64,000 nt of DNA from Lactiplantibacillus paraplantarum (GTDB lineage: Bacteria > Bacillota > Bacilli > Lactobacillales > Lactobacillaceae), in the NCBI RefSeq assembly GCF_003641145.1, contig NZ_CP032744.1, forward strand, positions 2,728,001 to 2,792,000. The letters are read 5' to 3'. The position numbers and the translations under genes are program-made. The notes below the pieces were generated by a model. The model did no database searches, was not told the origin of the DNA, and was given only the letters and a program-made list of their open reading frames with translations. This document shows, one piece after another, positions 55,391 through 63,431 of the stretch (positions are counted from its first letter, which is position 1; the number at the start of each line of letters is the position of its first letter).

Positions 55391-55651
55391 TCAATGTTCC
55401 ATATTTCGTAGTATGGCGCGGGTCCATCTCTCTGAATAACCATATAGTCGGGTTAATTCGGCCTGATTTGTACCATCATATCGTTTAACAATTTGCTGCT
55501 TTGCGGCCTCACGATTATATAAATGCAATGGTAAAATTACTTGTACACCTCGATAATACTCAAAAATTTTTACCATGTTCTTGCTGCCTACCAACTCATC
55601 CAATTGCCGATAGATTGGCTGAAGCGCTTCAATATCCATTGGTTCTACCAT
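55391..55651 (-). CDS. Mor-family HTH protein, paralogue 1
   Basis: 86 residues. Dimer part LQPIYRQLDELVGSKNMVKI and HTH (TNQAELTRLYGYSERWTRAI). Start ATG 55651 with GGGGG 7 bases upstream. First of the three Mor-like genes in transcription order. Mor proteins activate middle transcription in phage Mu; in Gram-positive elements such genes are found with unknown targets. Confidence 0.78.
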   Translation of the reverse strand: MVEPMDIEALQPIYRQLDELVGSKNMVKIFEYYRGVQVILPLHLYNREAAKQQIVKRYDGTNQAELTRLYGYSERWTRAILRNMEH

Positions 55652-55655
55652 TCCA

Positions 55656-55940
55656 CTACCCCCTATTACCGCTAGAAGAATCATTGAGACAAAATGTCCC
55701 AAGCCCATAAAGACTTTTTTGCTTCAAATCAACTACTGCATAGCCTGACCAATCTTCAAAAATAAACATGTGCACGATAACCCACTCAGGTAACGTTTCT
55801 GGCTCAATGCCTGGGTACTCAATTTCATCCTTGGATAGTCGGATACTCTCAATCCCGACTTGATCAGGTGTCACTGGTTCGCCAAGATTGTCGCTAAACA
55901 ACTCACAAATCCGACCCAGAATTTCATCAAAAGACACCAT
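55656..55940 (-). CDS. Hypothetical acidic protein, first gene of the Mor block
   Basis: 94 residues beginning MVSFDEILGRICELFSDNLG, mixed alpha/beta, acidic, no membrane helix and no motif that I recognise (later ETLPEWVIVHMFIFEDWSGY). Start ATG 55940 with GAAGGG 10 bases upstream. It lies 4 bases before Mor paralogue 1 and probably opens the operon running to integrase 1. Confidence 0.55.
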   Translation of the reverse strand: MVSFDEILGRICELFSDNLGEPVTPDQVGIESIRLSKDEIEYPGIEPETLPEWVIVHMFIFEDWSGYAVVDLKQKSLYGLGTFCLNDSSSGNRG

Positions 55941-56180
55941 TGCTTTGACACCCTTCCTTCCGCTTTTGTACATCATCACCAATTACTATCCGAATACAAA
56001 ACATTATCATCACCTCACGAATACATAAAAATAGAGATAGCGTTCGGCAACAATTGCCATTACACTATCTCCTCAAGATAATAATATATATTTATAAATC
56101 CGGTTAAATCGACTGCATAAATCTACAGAAACAGTATTTACACCCCCATGCCCCCCTAATCCCCCTAAAACAGCAAAAAA

Positions 56181-56203
56181 GGCACGCCCTCAATGGACGT
56201 GCC
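56181..56203 (-). terminator. Terminator of the polymerase-integrase 2 operon
   Basis: 9-bp arms GGCACGCCC / GGACGTGCC (one mismatch) with a T6 run on the minus strand, 7 bases past the integrase 2 stop. The stretch 55984-56180 also holds a weaker hairpin around GAGATAG/CTATCTC (about 56033-56073) and a C-rich patch (about 56140-56167). Confidence 0.8.
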
Positions 56204-56209
56204 TACTAT

Positions 56210-57313
56210 TTATAAAGCGATTGTATTTAAAGCAACCGCATCTTCTTTTTGATGTTTGCCAGGAAGCACCCGTAAATAATACCGCTGTGTTATAGCCGGG
56301 TTACTATGACCCAGCAACCGAGAAACATAAGTTACGTCAAGTTCAGGTTGTGCTATCAAAAGAGATGCAACCGTGTGGCGTAACGCATGCGGGCTGTGAA
56401 TAGCCTTTATACCTAGGTGTCTCTGTAATGTATGAAATGCCGAATTAATACTACTAGCCTTAGGCAGACGTTCCTCTTCGTTGGCAAAGACGAAATCGGA
56501 TTCACATTGCGCATCGTCGTGCCATGAAACGAGCAATCGCAAAACGTCATCGACTAGTGGGATGGTCCGAACAGCACTAACAGTTTTAGTTGTCTTAATC
56601 TTTCGTGCTGCCGAATCATAACTTCGTTGAATTTTAATTCGATGCTGGTCAAAATCGATGTCAAACCATTTTAGTCCAATTGCCTCGCCAACTCGAACAC
56701 CAGTGGCACTAATAACAGCTAAAATTAGGTAATTAGCATCCTTCAATCCATACGATCGGTTGAATAAATGACGTCGAACTTTCAAGAAGTCGTTAATTGA
56801 TAGGTATTTATCTCTGTCTGTCCGGGAATGCTTTTCGTTACCTGTAATCACAACTCCGTGCATCAAGTTTCGCTGGATCAATCCATCGTACTGAGCATTT
56901 GCTAAGCACGCTTTTACTTGGATAGCATGCTTACGACACGTTTCCTTCGAGTACAACTGTCCAAGTTGATTAAACACACTTTGTAACAAGGTCCTATTGA
57001 GCTGTACCAGTTTCACAGTTGAAATCAAGGCCTTCATATGCTGATATGTTAACTTATACGTAATCTTAGTGGCCGCTGAAACTATTGGTGCCTTAAAAAG
57101 CTTGTACCAAGTCTTAAAATAGTCAACAAAATAACAATTTCGAATCATACGCATATTACCACTACGGTTAGCTTGCTCTTGGTCTAGTAGCCAAGTCTGA
57201 GCTAAACGCCTGCTGGTAATAGTCTTAGTATGTCGGATTCTAGATGGTCCACTTCCAGATGTGTATTGAGCACGATACCGGCCATCTAAAAGTTTTTTTA
57301 TTGTTCCTGCCAT
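56210..57313 (-). CDS. int: Tyrosine site-specific integrase 2
   Basis: 367 residues. Arm-binding N-terminus, core-binding domain (about 60-160), catalytic domain with Arg in TGVRVGEAIGL, Lys in KTVSAVRTIPL region, HALRH, GHSN and ITQRYY. Same broad family as integrase 1 but only distantly similar. Its ATG overlaps the stop of the HTH gene (TAATG). It is last in an operon with a DNA polymerase and a helicase, so it should mobilise that unit. Confidence 0.9.
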   Translation of the reverse strand: MAGTIKKLLDGRYRAQYTSGSGPSRIRHTKTITSRRLAQTWLLDQEQANRSGNMRMIRNCYFVDYFKTWYKLFKAPIVSAATKITYKLTYQHMKALISTVKLVQLNRTLLQSVFNQLGQLYSKETCRKHAIQVKACLANAQYDGLIQRNLMHGVVITGNEKHSRTDRDKYLSINDFLKVRRHLFNRSYGLKDANYLILAVISATGVRVGEAIGLKWFDIDFDQHRIKIQRSYDSAARKIKTTKTVSAVRTIPLVDDVLRLLVSWHDDAQCESDFVFANEEERLPKASSINSAFHTLQRHLGIKAIHSPHALRHTVASLLIAQPELDVTYVSRLLGHSNPAITQRYYLRVLPGKHQKEDAVALNTIAL

Positions 57314-57630
57314 TACTCATCACTCCAATCGTCGCTTGGAATTTCTTTATACCAATGAACGGCCTTGTCCTTAAGGTAGGCAAATACGTCTCCTTGTCTA
57401 AGCCGTACTTGATGTGAGTTTCCTACTAATATCCGGGGAAACCCCGGGTCTAATAGCCATAGATCAATCGTTTCACGTGCAACCCCTAATAATTTTGCTG
57501 TCGCCGGAATCGACATTAATCTATTATATTTAGCAGAATCCATACCAAATACTCGGCAAAGCTCAAGGTATCGATCAATATAAGGCTGTAATTGGCTTAA
57601 TTCGTTTTGAACGTCTTCAGATATTGCCAT
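57313..57630 (-). CDS. Excisionase-like helix-turn-helix protein
   Basis: 105 residues. A MerR/excisionase-type HTH lies in the middle (SIPATAKLLGVARETIDLWL, then LLDPGFPRILVGNSHQVRLR), as in HTH_17-type proteins that direct excision or bind element ends. Acidic N-terminal helix and a WYKEIPSDDW tail. Overlaps helicase and integrase genes by one base on each side (TAATG), so expression is coupled. Confidence 0.75.
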   Translation of the reverse strand: MAISEDVQNELSQLQPYIDRYLELCRVFGMDSAKYNRLMSIPATAKLLGVARETIDLWLLDPGFPRILVGNSHQVRLRQGDVFAYLKDKAVHWYKEIPSDDWSDE

Positions 57631-59240
57631 TAGGCATCCTCCCGAACTTTATACCCACTTAAACCTTTAACGTGTCCATGAGTATTAACAATCGGGGCTG
57701 GTTGTCCCCACAACGACTGAAAGGACTCACTTAACTTTTTAGGAAAGACATGCGAGTTTGTCGTTCCCATATCCGAAATTTCCTCACGTTTCAGCCAATT
57801 ACCATACTGTTCGCGTAGATATTTAATGGTTAGCGTACTACCAGGTGCTTCTACCAAACAAGCCTTTACAAATCGTTCCACCGGTCGACTATATAGCATG
57901 TAGTGCTCCTTAGCCTCACGCATCGAATCTGAAATTGTGAAATTAAAATTATTCTCTCGCAGTTCACTAAGCCCATTCAAAGCCCAGTTAAGAACACCTG
58001 GAAGTTCATCAGTCAGCTTATTTTCTAAATCTACATCGATCTTATCTAGCGGGATCTGAACTTGAAATGGTAAAATGTTTAACCGTCGTGAAAATCCATC
58101 CGAAGTATCCGTAGTCACTGGCATATTATTAGTCATAAAGATAAATTTAATTTTCAAGATGGTCGTATATTGAGCCTGATTTTTAGCATTGATTGTCACC
58201 GCATCCCCGCTGCAAATTGCCTTAATCTCAGCTGTATCAAAACTGACCGCCTGCCCTTCACTGGAAAGGTTGGCACGCTTATTAACCAATGGGGCTAGAC
58301 CAAAATCAGTTGCCAATGATTCAATTTTACTGCTCGAGATATTTAGTTTACCAAGCAACTTTTTTACTAAATTCAGGTAAACTGACTTACCATTACGACC
58401 ATCACCCTTGATGACTAGAAACGCATTGGCTTTAAACGATGGTTCCAATAAATACCCAGTGTATTGCTGTAGGAAGGCTTGATCTTTGGGGTCTGGCAAG
58501 ACATCGTCTAAAAATTGATTAAACAATGGACACGTTGCAGTTGGATCAAATTGAACGTCTGAGTGCATTCGCGTTAACTTCTGAGGGCTAACTGCTCCGC
58601 CATCTTGCAAAGTAACCAAGTCAATCAACCGGGTGCCAAACGCAGCGTAATCTACGTCAAATTTATCGCCATCAATTGGTTTTAAGGCACGACTCAATAG
58701 TGCGACTAAGTGCGTGTCCAATCCCTGCGACCAGCTATCCGGCACAATCGCGTTAGTAATAACGGTAATAATTTTCCCCAACACTTGATTTTTCTGGGCT
58801 TCTTCATAGACACACTTTGTCCAATTATATATGAGCAACGTATTGTCATTAGCAGTCTGCTTTAAATTAAGTGCCCGATTTAAAAACTTGGAAAGTCCCT
58901 CACGATTGACTTTTTCTTTGCCTTCATCAAAAATCACATCAGTATTCTCCCGTAATAATTGAACACCAAAACTAGTAACAGTTTGACGCAATGTCATATT
59001 GGGCGCATCCTTAACAGTCGCATGTTCGGTTTTCTGATAATTCACCCAGCATTGCCGGATGAACCCACTTAAGAACCCAAATTGTTGCCAGTATGCTTCA
59101 ATGTTAATATTACTAACCGAAAAACGGGCAATTTTCAACTGATCCCCTAGCCGCTCTGAGCCTTTTAATTTTAATCTGGGGTTAATATAACTTGCCAAGT
59201 AAGACAAATTCTGGTTATCTAAGGATAACGTCTGTTTCAT
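57630..59240 (-). CDS. SF3-type (D5/P4-like) replication helicase
   Basis: 536 residues. Superfamily 3 AAA+ helicase domain: Walker A GDGRNGKS (about 277-284), motif B region NKRANLSSEG, motif C KIKFIFMTNNMP, arginine finger region DGFSRRLNILPF. The N-terminal half is helical (D5_N-like) and has no clear archaeo-eukaryotic primase motif. A C-terminal winged-helix part follows. It probably unwinds the element origin. Overlaps neighbours by TAATG junctions. Confidence 0.85.
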   Translation of the reverse strand: MKQTLSLDNQNLSYLASYINPRLKLKGSERLGDQLKIARFSVSNINIEAYWQQFGFLSGFIRQCWVNYQKTEHATVKDAPNMTLRQTVTSFGVQLLRENTDVIFDEGKEKVNREGLSKFLNRALNLKQTANDNTLLIYNWTKCVYEEAQKNQVLGKIITVITNAIVPDSWSQGLDTHLVALLSRALKPIDGDKFDVDYAAFGTRLIDLVTLQDGGAVSPQKLTRMHSDVQFDPTATCPLFNQFLDDVLPDPKDQAFLQQYTGYLLEPSFKANAFLVIKGDGRNGKSVYLNLVKKLLGKLNISSSKIESLATDFGLAPLVNKRANLSSEGQAVSFDTAEIKAICSGDAVTINAKNQAQYTTILKIKFIFMTNNMPVTTDTSDGFSRRLNILPFQVQIPLDKIDVDLENKLTDELPGVLNWALNGLSELRENNFNFTISDSMREAKEHYMLYSRPVERFVKACLVEAPGSTLTIKYLREQYGNWLKREEISDMGTTNSHVFPKKLSESFQSLWGQPAPIVNTHGHVKGLSGYKVREDA

Positions 59241-59734
59241 TAGTTATCACCGTCCTTATCGAATACACCCTTAAATAAGTCGTCGTCAGGTTCATCTGAC
59301 CTTTTCTTCACATCTTCTAGCAAGCTTCCCTGACCGGAACCTTGACTTAACTTATCAGTCTGTTTTACTTTTAGTAAGCGTTGCCGGTAAGTTTCTGAGT
59401 CCCACTTCCAGTCATGCGTGTGCCAAAACTTACGCTCATTAATTGCATCGTGGGTTAGCCTTACAGAACAAGGCATATTGGACCAAATTTCACTTTCAAG
59501 CTTTAAATCGTCTTGAACATTTTGGATAGACGCCACCAATTTTTCGAAACGATCATCTCCATCAACGAAGAAGCGATCTCTGATTTGGTGTCCGTCAATT
59601 ACAAATTCCGTATCCAGCCATTTCGGATGATCCGGATGATCCTGATCAAATTCAAAATTAATTTTGTTCAAAACAGCATTCGAATAAATGCCCTCTTTTA
59701 ATGTTTGAAACCGTGATAAATCAATAATTGTCAT
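59240..59734 (-). CDS. Unknown protein between polymerase and helicase
   Basis: 164 residues, acidic, beta-rich N-terminal two thirds (FEFDQDHPDHPKWLDTEFVI, RDRFFVDGDDRFEKLVASIQ) and a charged, low-complexity tail (KKRSDEPDDDLFKGVFDKDG). No family recognised. Position between replication genes and the acidic tail would suit an SSB-like or accessory replication factor; this is only inference. AGGAGG 8 bases before the ATG, 14-base overlap with the polymerase gene. Confidence 0.65.
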   Translation of the reverse strand: MTIIDLSRFQTLKEGIYSNAVLNKINFEFDQDHPDHPKWLDTEFVIDGHQIRDRFFVDGDDRFEKLVASIQNVQDDLKLESEIWSNMPCSVRLTHDAINERKFWHTHDWKWDSETYRQRLLKVKQTDKLSQGSGQGSLLEDVKKRSDEPDDDLFKGVFDKDGDN

Positions 59735-61007
59735 AATAATTTCCTCCTAATTGTTGTGTTGATAACATGTTTTTTAGTGGTAATGTTAAATCCAACTTAT
59801 TTGCCGCCATCATAATCGCTACAATGACACATCGGCGGGTTTCATCAACATCACCTTCGTTGCATAAGCATACAAGTTCATCGTGTATAACATTAACAAC
59901 ATTAACCTTATTGCTAAGCTCTACTAACGTTTGTTTCATTAATAGTGCTGTAGCTGATTGGACTGGCAAGTTTTGTTTGGTTGATGATGGCAGCCACTTC
60001 GTACCTATTCTTGGCTGAAATTTTGTAGGTTTAAGCCCATAGTATAGAACTCTTCCTTGCCGGAATCGCTGTAATAACGCAGTAACTTCAGGATAAAGTG
60101 ACTGTAAAATACTCATTGGTTGGCTCCGAACTAGAAGCCCACTCTTAGCCACAATTTTATCTAATCGGCTAACACCGGCTCCATATAGCATGGCATAAAT
60201 TAATGTCTTAGCCAGTTTACGCATGGCCGGACTAACATTGGACTGGTCGGTCTCAAACAGCTTCGAGGCAAAGTAGCTGTGCAGGTCAATCCCATTCTCA
60301 AATTGTTCAATTAGTAGTTTACAATTCGATGCCCCCGCAAGTAGTCTTAGTTCAATCTGATTAGTATCAAAGCTAACATACATTTTTGGAGAACTACGTC
60401 TGGATGGAGCAACGAAGTAATTTCTCATGGCCTTTGGTAACGCAGTCATCGCCATATCATGAGCAGTAAACCGCCCTGAATACGATGAGTAAGGATTCCA
60501 AGTTCCCGATAACTTTACTATTCCATTGTGATCCTGAAGACTAGCTAAACGATCTCGATACCGTTCTAACAAACTATCCTGATTACGTTTTTTTAGTAGT
60601 AACCTAATTACTGGATCATCATGCCGATGTTCCACTAACCAGCTCATACTAAGAGACGCAATGTCAATGCCTTTTAGCCTAGCATAGTTACGAATTTGAA
60701 CGTTGTTTTCGACTGAGTAAATACCAATCCCTAGGTATTCTTGCAACTCAGATAGAACCATTTGCCGCGTATCTATCCATGGCTTTAAACCATTCTGTAA
60801 CCAAGCGGCAAAATCTAAGTCTATAGACTTAAATTTTAGCGATCTAATTAATGGCGAAACTCGAAGTTGAACTTCCAATGCCATCCCCATCCCCATTGAA
60901 TTTAGGTAAGTAGTCCAATCGAATTTACGCTGCTTGGTCATTATCCAACTTTCAGGTAGAAAGGATAGACGCTTCAATTCATCACAAGACACAAAGTCTT
61001 CATTCAT
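59721..61007 (-). CDS. Minimal family A DNA polymerase
   Basis: 428 residues covering only the polymerase domain of Pol I; no 5' or 3' nuclease domain fits this length. Motif A VSFDTNQIELRLLAG keeps catalytic Asp and Glu. Motif B RKLAKTLIYAMLYG keeps Arg, Lys and Tyr-Gly, with Tyr at the sugar-discrimination position (as in T7). Motif C is VIHDELV. The palm and fingers are therefore intact. Start ATG 61007 has AAAGGG 9 bases upstream; the longer frame from 61058 has no ribosome site. First gene of the five-gene replication-integration operon. Confidence 0.85.
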   Translation of the reverse strand: MNEDFVSCDELKRLSFLPESWIMTKQRKFDWTTYLNSMGMGMALEVQLRVSPLIRSLKFKSIDLDFAAWLQNGLKPWIDTRQMVLSELQEYLGIGIYSVENNVQIRNYARLKGIDIASLSMSWLVEHRHDDPVIRLLLKKRNQDSLLERYRDRLASLQDHNGIVKLSGTWNPYSSYSGRFTAHDMAMTALPKAMRNYFVAPSRRSSPKMYVSFDTNQIELRLLAGASNCKLLIEQFENGIDLHSYFASKLFETDQSNVSPAMRKLAKTLIYAMLYGAGVSRLDKIVAKSGLLVRSQPMSILQSLYPEVTALLQRFRQGRVLYYGLKPTKFQPRIGTKWLPSSTKQNLPVQSATALLMKQTLVELSNKVNVVNVIHDELVCLCNEGDVDETRRCVIVAIMMAANKLDLTLPLKNMLSTQQLGGNYYDNY

Positions 61008-61091
61008 GTCAATCAGCCCTTTCTTAGGTAACCAATATTTATAAAGATTATGCTTCATGGTATAGACTACAGATAGCCCGACACAAGCTCT

Positions 61092-61150
61092 ATCTTATTC
61101 AATTGTAAAAGAACAATTGCAACCCCCAAAATCTGAATATAAATTCAGAT
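61092..61150 (-). promoter_or_regulatory. Promoter/operator region of the polymerase operon
   Basis: Two dyads lie 85-145 bases upstream of the polymerase start: CAATTGT-N6-ACAATTG (61100-61119) and ATCTGAAT-ATAA-ATTCAGAT (61131-61150). A TAAGAT (minus strand, 61092-61097) next to the first dyad could be a -10. This suits repressor control, but neither an origin nor the repressor is identified. The remaining 61151-61387 shows no gene. Confidence 0.45.
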
Positions 61151-61387
61151 CAACTCTTATGGCATTAGGTTGCACCAAATATTACAGTTAGTTATGTTGA
61201 ATTTAGCATAAGCCCCATTCACCATCCTTTCCATTTGGCCCACGGCACACTCAATACTTTTAATACGTCAACTTATTAATATTACAACCCCTGCTTGAAT
61301 TGCAAATGGCCTACTAACTTGCTGACGTTTTTTAATATAACTCACACTGGCGACTTTGCCATTCCCTAAAAAAAAGTAAAAAAAACG

Positions 61388-61413
61388 CGAATCACTCATA
61401 ACAGTGATTCGCC
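61388..61413 (-). terminator. Terminator of the 405-residue gene
   Basis: 10-bp perfect arms GCGAATCACT / AGTGATTCGC with T8 on the minus strand, 12 bases past the stop at 61425. Confidence 0.85.
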
Positions 61414-61424
61414 ACATGAAATTT

Positions 61425-62642
61425 TTATAACTTACTTGATTCATTACCAGAAGTATGACCATAAATGCCAAACATAATAGTACTTAAATCATCCTTATCG
61501 TAATCAAAGTCCTTCACTTTTTCTGTTTTTAGCACCATGTTCTCATACTTTTTCACTTTTTTTACTTCACTATCTAACGCATGTTTACGTTTTACCTCAG
61601 TGTCTTTAAGTACGCTATCTAACATTTCTGGCACCCCATCACTTTGCACTAGTTCATTTACTTCTAAGTAAATTTGATCTTGTACTCTCTTGTTAGCCTC
61701 AAAAAAGTAATCCATATCTTCTCTTAACTTTTCAAGAACCAAAATGGCCACTAAGGGATCAACTTCTATCAGTTTCTTAACTCGCTCAACTAATCTAACT
61801 TTAAAATCACATAATATACTACTTGCTAATTTTACTAGTGCAATATGATATGTGCTTTCAAACATTATTTGTGTTATCTCTGGTGACTTCATTTGCATCG
61901 GTAATAATCCAACTGTCTTACCATTAATTTTTTTTGATGTGTTTGTTAATTTATGAAGACACTTTATTAGTTCGTCTAACATGTTAGGATTTGTTATAAT
62001 CTCTTTTTTAGTCTTATTCAAATACTTTTGGTAATCAGTACCTTGAATAGCAAACATGATTGCCAGATATGTTTGTTTATAAACATTCAATTGTGCTTCT
62101 TTGTTCATAGTCTTTTCATTTTTACTGTCTTTTACACCACTTCTAGAGAGATCATACATTTTCTTTGTGGTTAACCCAACAAAAGATTCTATTTCAGAGT
62201 CAAATTTTTTTATAAAATTAAAAAATTCAGCCTTATTTTTCACTTCACGATCTTGCATTTGCATTTCATTATACGTACTTAATGTTGAATAATATATTTT
62301 TTCACTAGCCTTCTTAAGAACTCCATCTTTAGAAATGCGCTTTTCCTTAATATCTATTTCTAAATATTCAGCAAATTGTTGCAAAATTTCGTTTACTTCA
62401 ACATGTAATCTATTACCTATGCTTTTTTCTTTGATTTTTTTAACAAATGCTTGTTTTGTAACTACCGTCCAGCCTTTACTATTTTCCTGCATATCCATAA
62501 ATATAGCGAGTACTTTTCTCAGTCTATCTGCATCTGTAGCACCAGCTTTACTCTCATCTGCAAAAATATGCTGTAACAAACTAAGTTTCTCTTTGATGTA
62601 ATGCGCATTTTTTTCATCTATCATTAACAGGTTATCAAACAT
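61425..62642 (-). CDS. 405-residue helical protein of unknown function
   Basis: Almost entirely predicted helix, Lys/Glu/Asp-rich, no membrane segment, no recognised motif. It begins MFDNLLMIDEKNAHYIKEKL and contains a very charged C-terminal part (DTEVKRKHALDSEVKKVKKY). The gene is clearly more AT-rich than its neighbours, which suggests transfer. GGTGG lies 4 bases before the ATG. It is monocistronic with its own terminator, between a replication/integration unit and a HerA-like ATPase, a setting common for cargo or defence genes. Function is unknown. Confidence 0.7.
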   Translation of the reverse strand: MFDNLLMIDEKNAHYIKEKLSLLQHIFADESKAGATDADRLRKVLAIFMDMQENSKGWTVVTKQAFVKKIKEKSIGNRLHVEVNEILQQFAEYLEIDIKEKRISKDGVLKKASEKIYYSTLSTYNEMQMQDREVKNKAEFFNFIKKFDSEIESFVGLTTKKMYDLSRSGVKDSKNEKTMNKEAQLNVYKQTYLAIMFAIQGTDYQKYLNKTKKEIITNPNMLDELIKCLHKLTNTSKKINGKTVGLLPMQMKSPEITQIMFESTYHIALVKLASSILCDFKVRLVERVKKLIEVDPLVAILVLEKLREDMDYFFEANKRVQDQIYLEVNELVQSDGVPEMLDSVLKDTEVKRKHALDSEVKKVKKYENMVLKTEKVKDFDYDKDDLSTIMFGIYGHTSGNESSKL

Positions 62643-62749
62643 TTTCCCACCCTATCTGGTTTCTCAACAATGTAATTCTATCAAACTTTACCTAATAGAG
62701 AAGCCATCATCAGTATCCCTCGGCAAGTTATTGTGGCTTAACATGCTAT

Positions 62750-62966
62750 CTAATTATTTACGGTATGATTTTCATCCAACATTTATTGAAAGACAATCTC
62801 ACCACTTAATAGATCAATTTTAAACAGTCCTTGATTATAATTGTTCCCATCACCCACTACATATTGAAAATTAATATAATTACCCTTAAATCCATGTTTA
62901 CGGAACTGACTAATAATCCGTATCATCTCACGTTGTGTTATCTCATTAGTTTTTTTTACTCATCAT
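62750..62966 (-). pseudogene. Small unknown gene, frameshifted and truncated (family copy 2)
   Basis: After an ATG-ATG-AGT start and an A8 run the frame shifts to NEITQREMIRIISQFRKHGF, KGNYINFQYVVGDGNNYNQG, LFKIDLLSGEIVFQ, then TAA and MLDENHTVNN. Alignment with the copy at 43765-44010 is obvious. Broken by a homopolymer frameshift and a stop (Tyr to TAA), at positions different from copy 1. Confidence 0.75.
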
Positions 62967-63104
62967 GTCGCCTATTCCTTATACTCGTTTTATATTGATA
63001 CCCTTACTAATTAATATAAGCTTAACAACCACTGTCGCTTATTCATATTTCCACTTATGGGGGCTGGGGGGTTACGGGGAGATGTTTTCACTTCAGCTAG
63101 ATTT

Positions 63105-63410
63105 TTATTTCAACCTACTAAATTTTAAGCAACTCTTCCCAGACAGTGGCCATTTAGCGTCCAAATTGTCACTAATTGCCAACTTGATTTGGCCTTGTCT
63201 GATCGTCACGTTAAGTTCTGACCATTTCCATGCAACAGCTAATAAACTAATAGCGCTGACCAATAATATCAACCCGCTACAACTAGTTTGGAAATGCACG
63301 GTCAATAATAATTGTGCTAATAACGATAATAGCGTTGGGGAAACCCTTTTAGTGAACACTTTTTTAGGCCGGATTTCAAATTGCCAAAAAGTAGAAGAGG
63401 CAACTTTCAA
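63105..63410 (-). CDS. Hypothetical membrane protein (possibly a decayed EbsA-like gene)
   Basis: 101 codons with two hydrophobic stretches (about 24-37 and 45-62). The pattern resembles EbsA-type membrane proteins (FEIRPKKVFTKR ... ISLLAVAWKWSELNVTIRQG). The TTG start lacks a ribosome site and the frame opens close behind the ATPase gene, so it may be a truncated remnant. Confidence 0.4.
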   Translation of the reverse strand: MKVASSTFWQFEIRPKKVFTKRVSPTLLSLLAQLLLTVHFQTSCSGLILLVSAISLLAVAWKWSELNVTIRQGQIKLAISDNLDAKWPLSGKSCLKFSRLK

Positions 63411-63431
63411 GCTGTGCTAAATAATCATGGA

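Noticed and set aside
50651..61007. Reading the whole 50.6-61.0 kb segment as a prophage
   Set aside because: Integrases, a helicase and a polymerase are present, but no terminase, capsid, tail, holin or lysin gene is visible, so an integrative element is the better description.
61268..61471. 67-codon minus-strand frame at the end of the 405-residue gene
   Set aside because: It lies across the gene end and its terminator in another frame and lacks a start signal.
62965..63420. 151-codon plus-strand frame near the right end
   Set aside because: It opposes the membrane-protein frame on the minus strand, has no good ribosome site and shows no motif.
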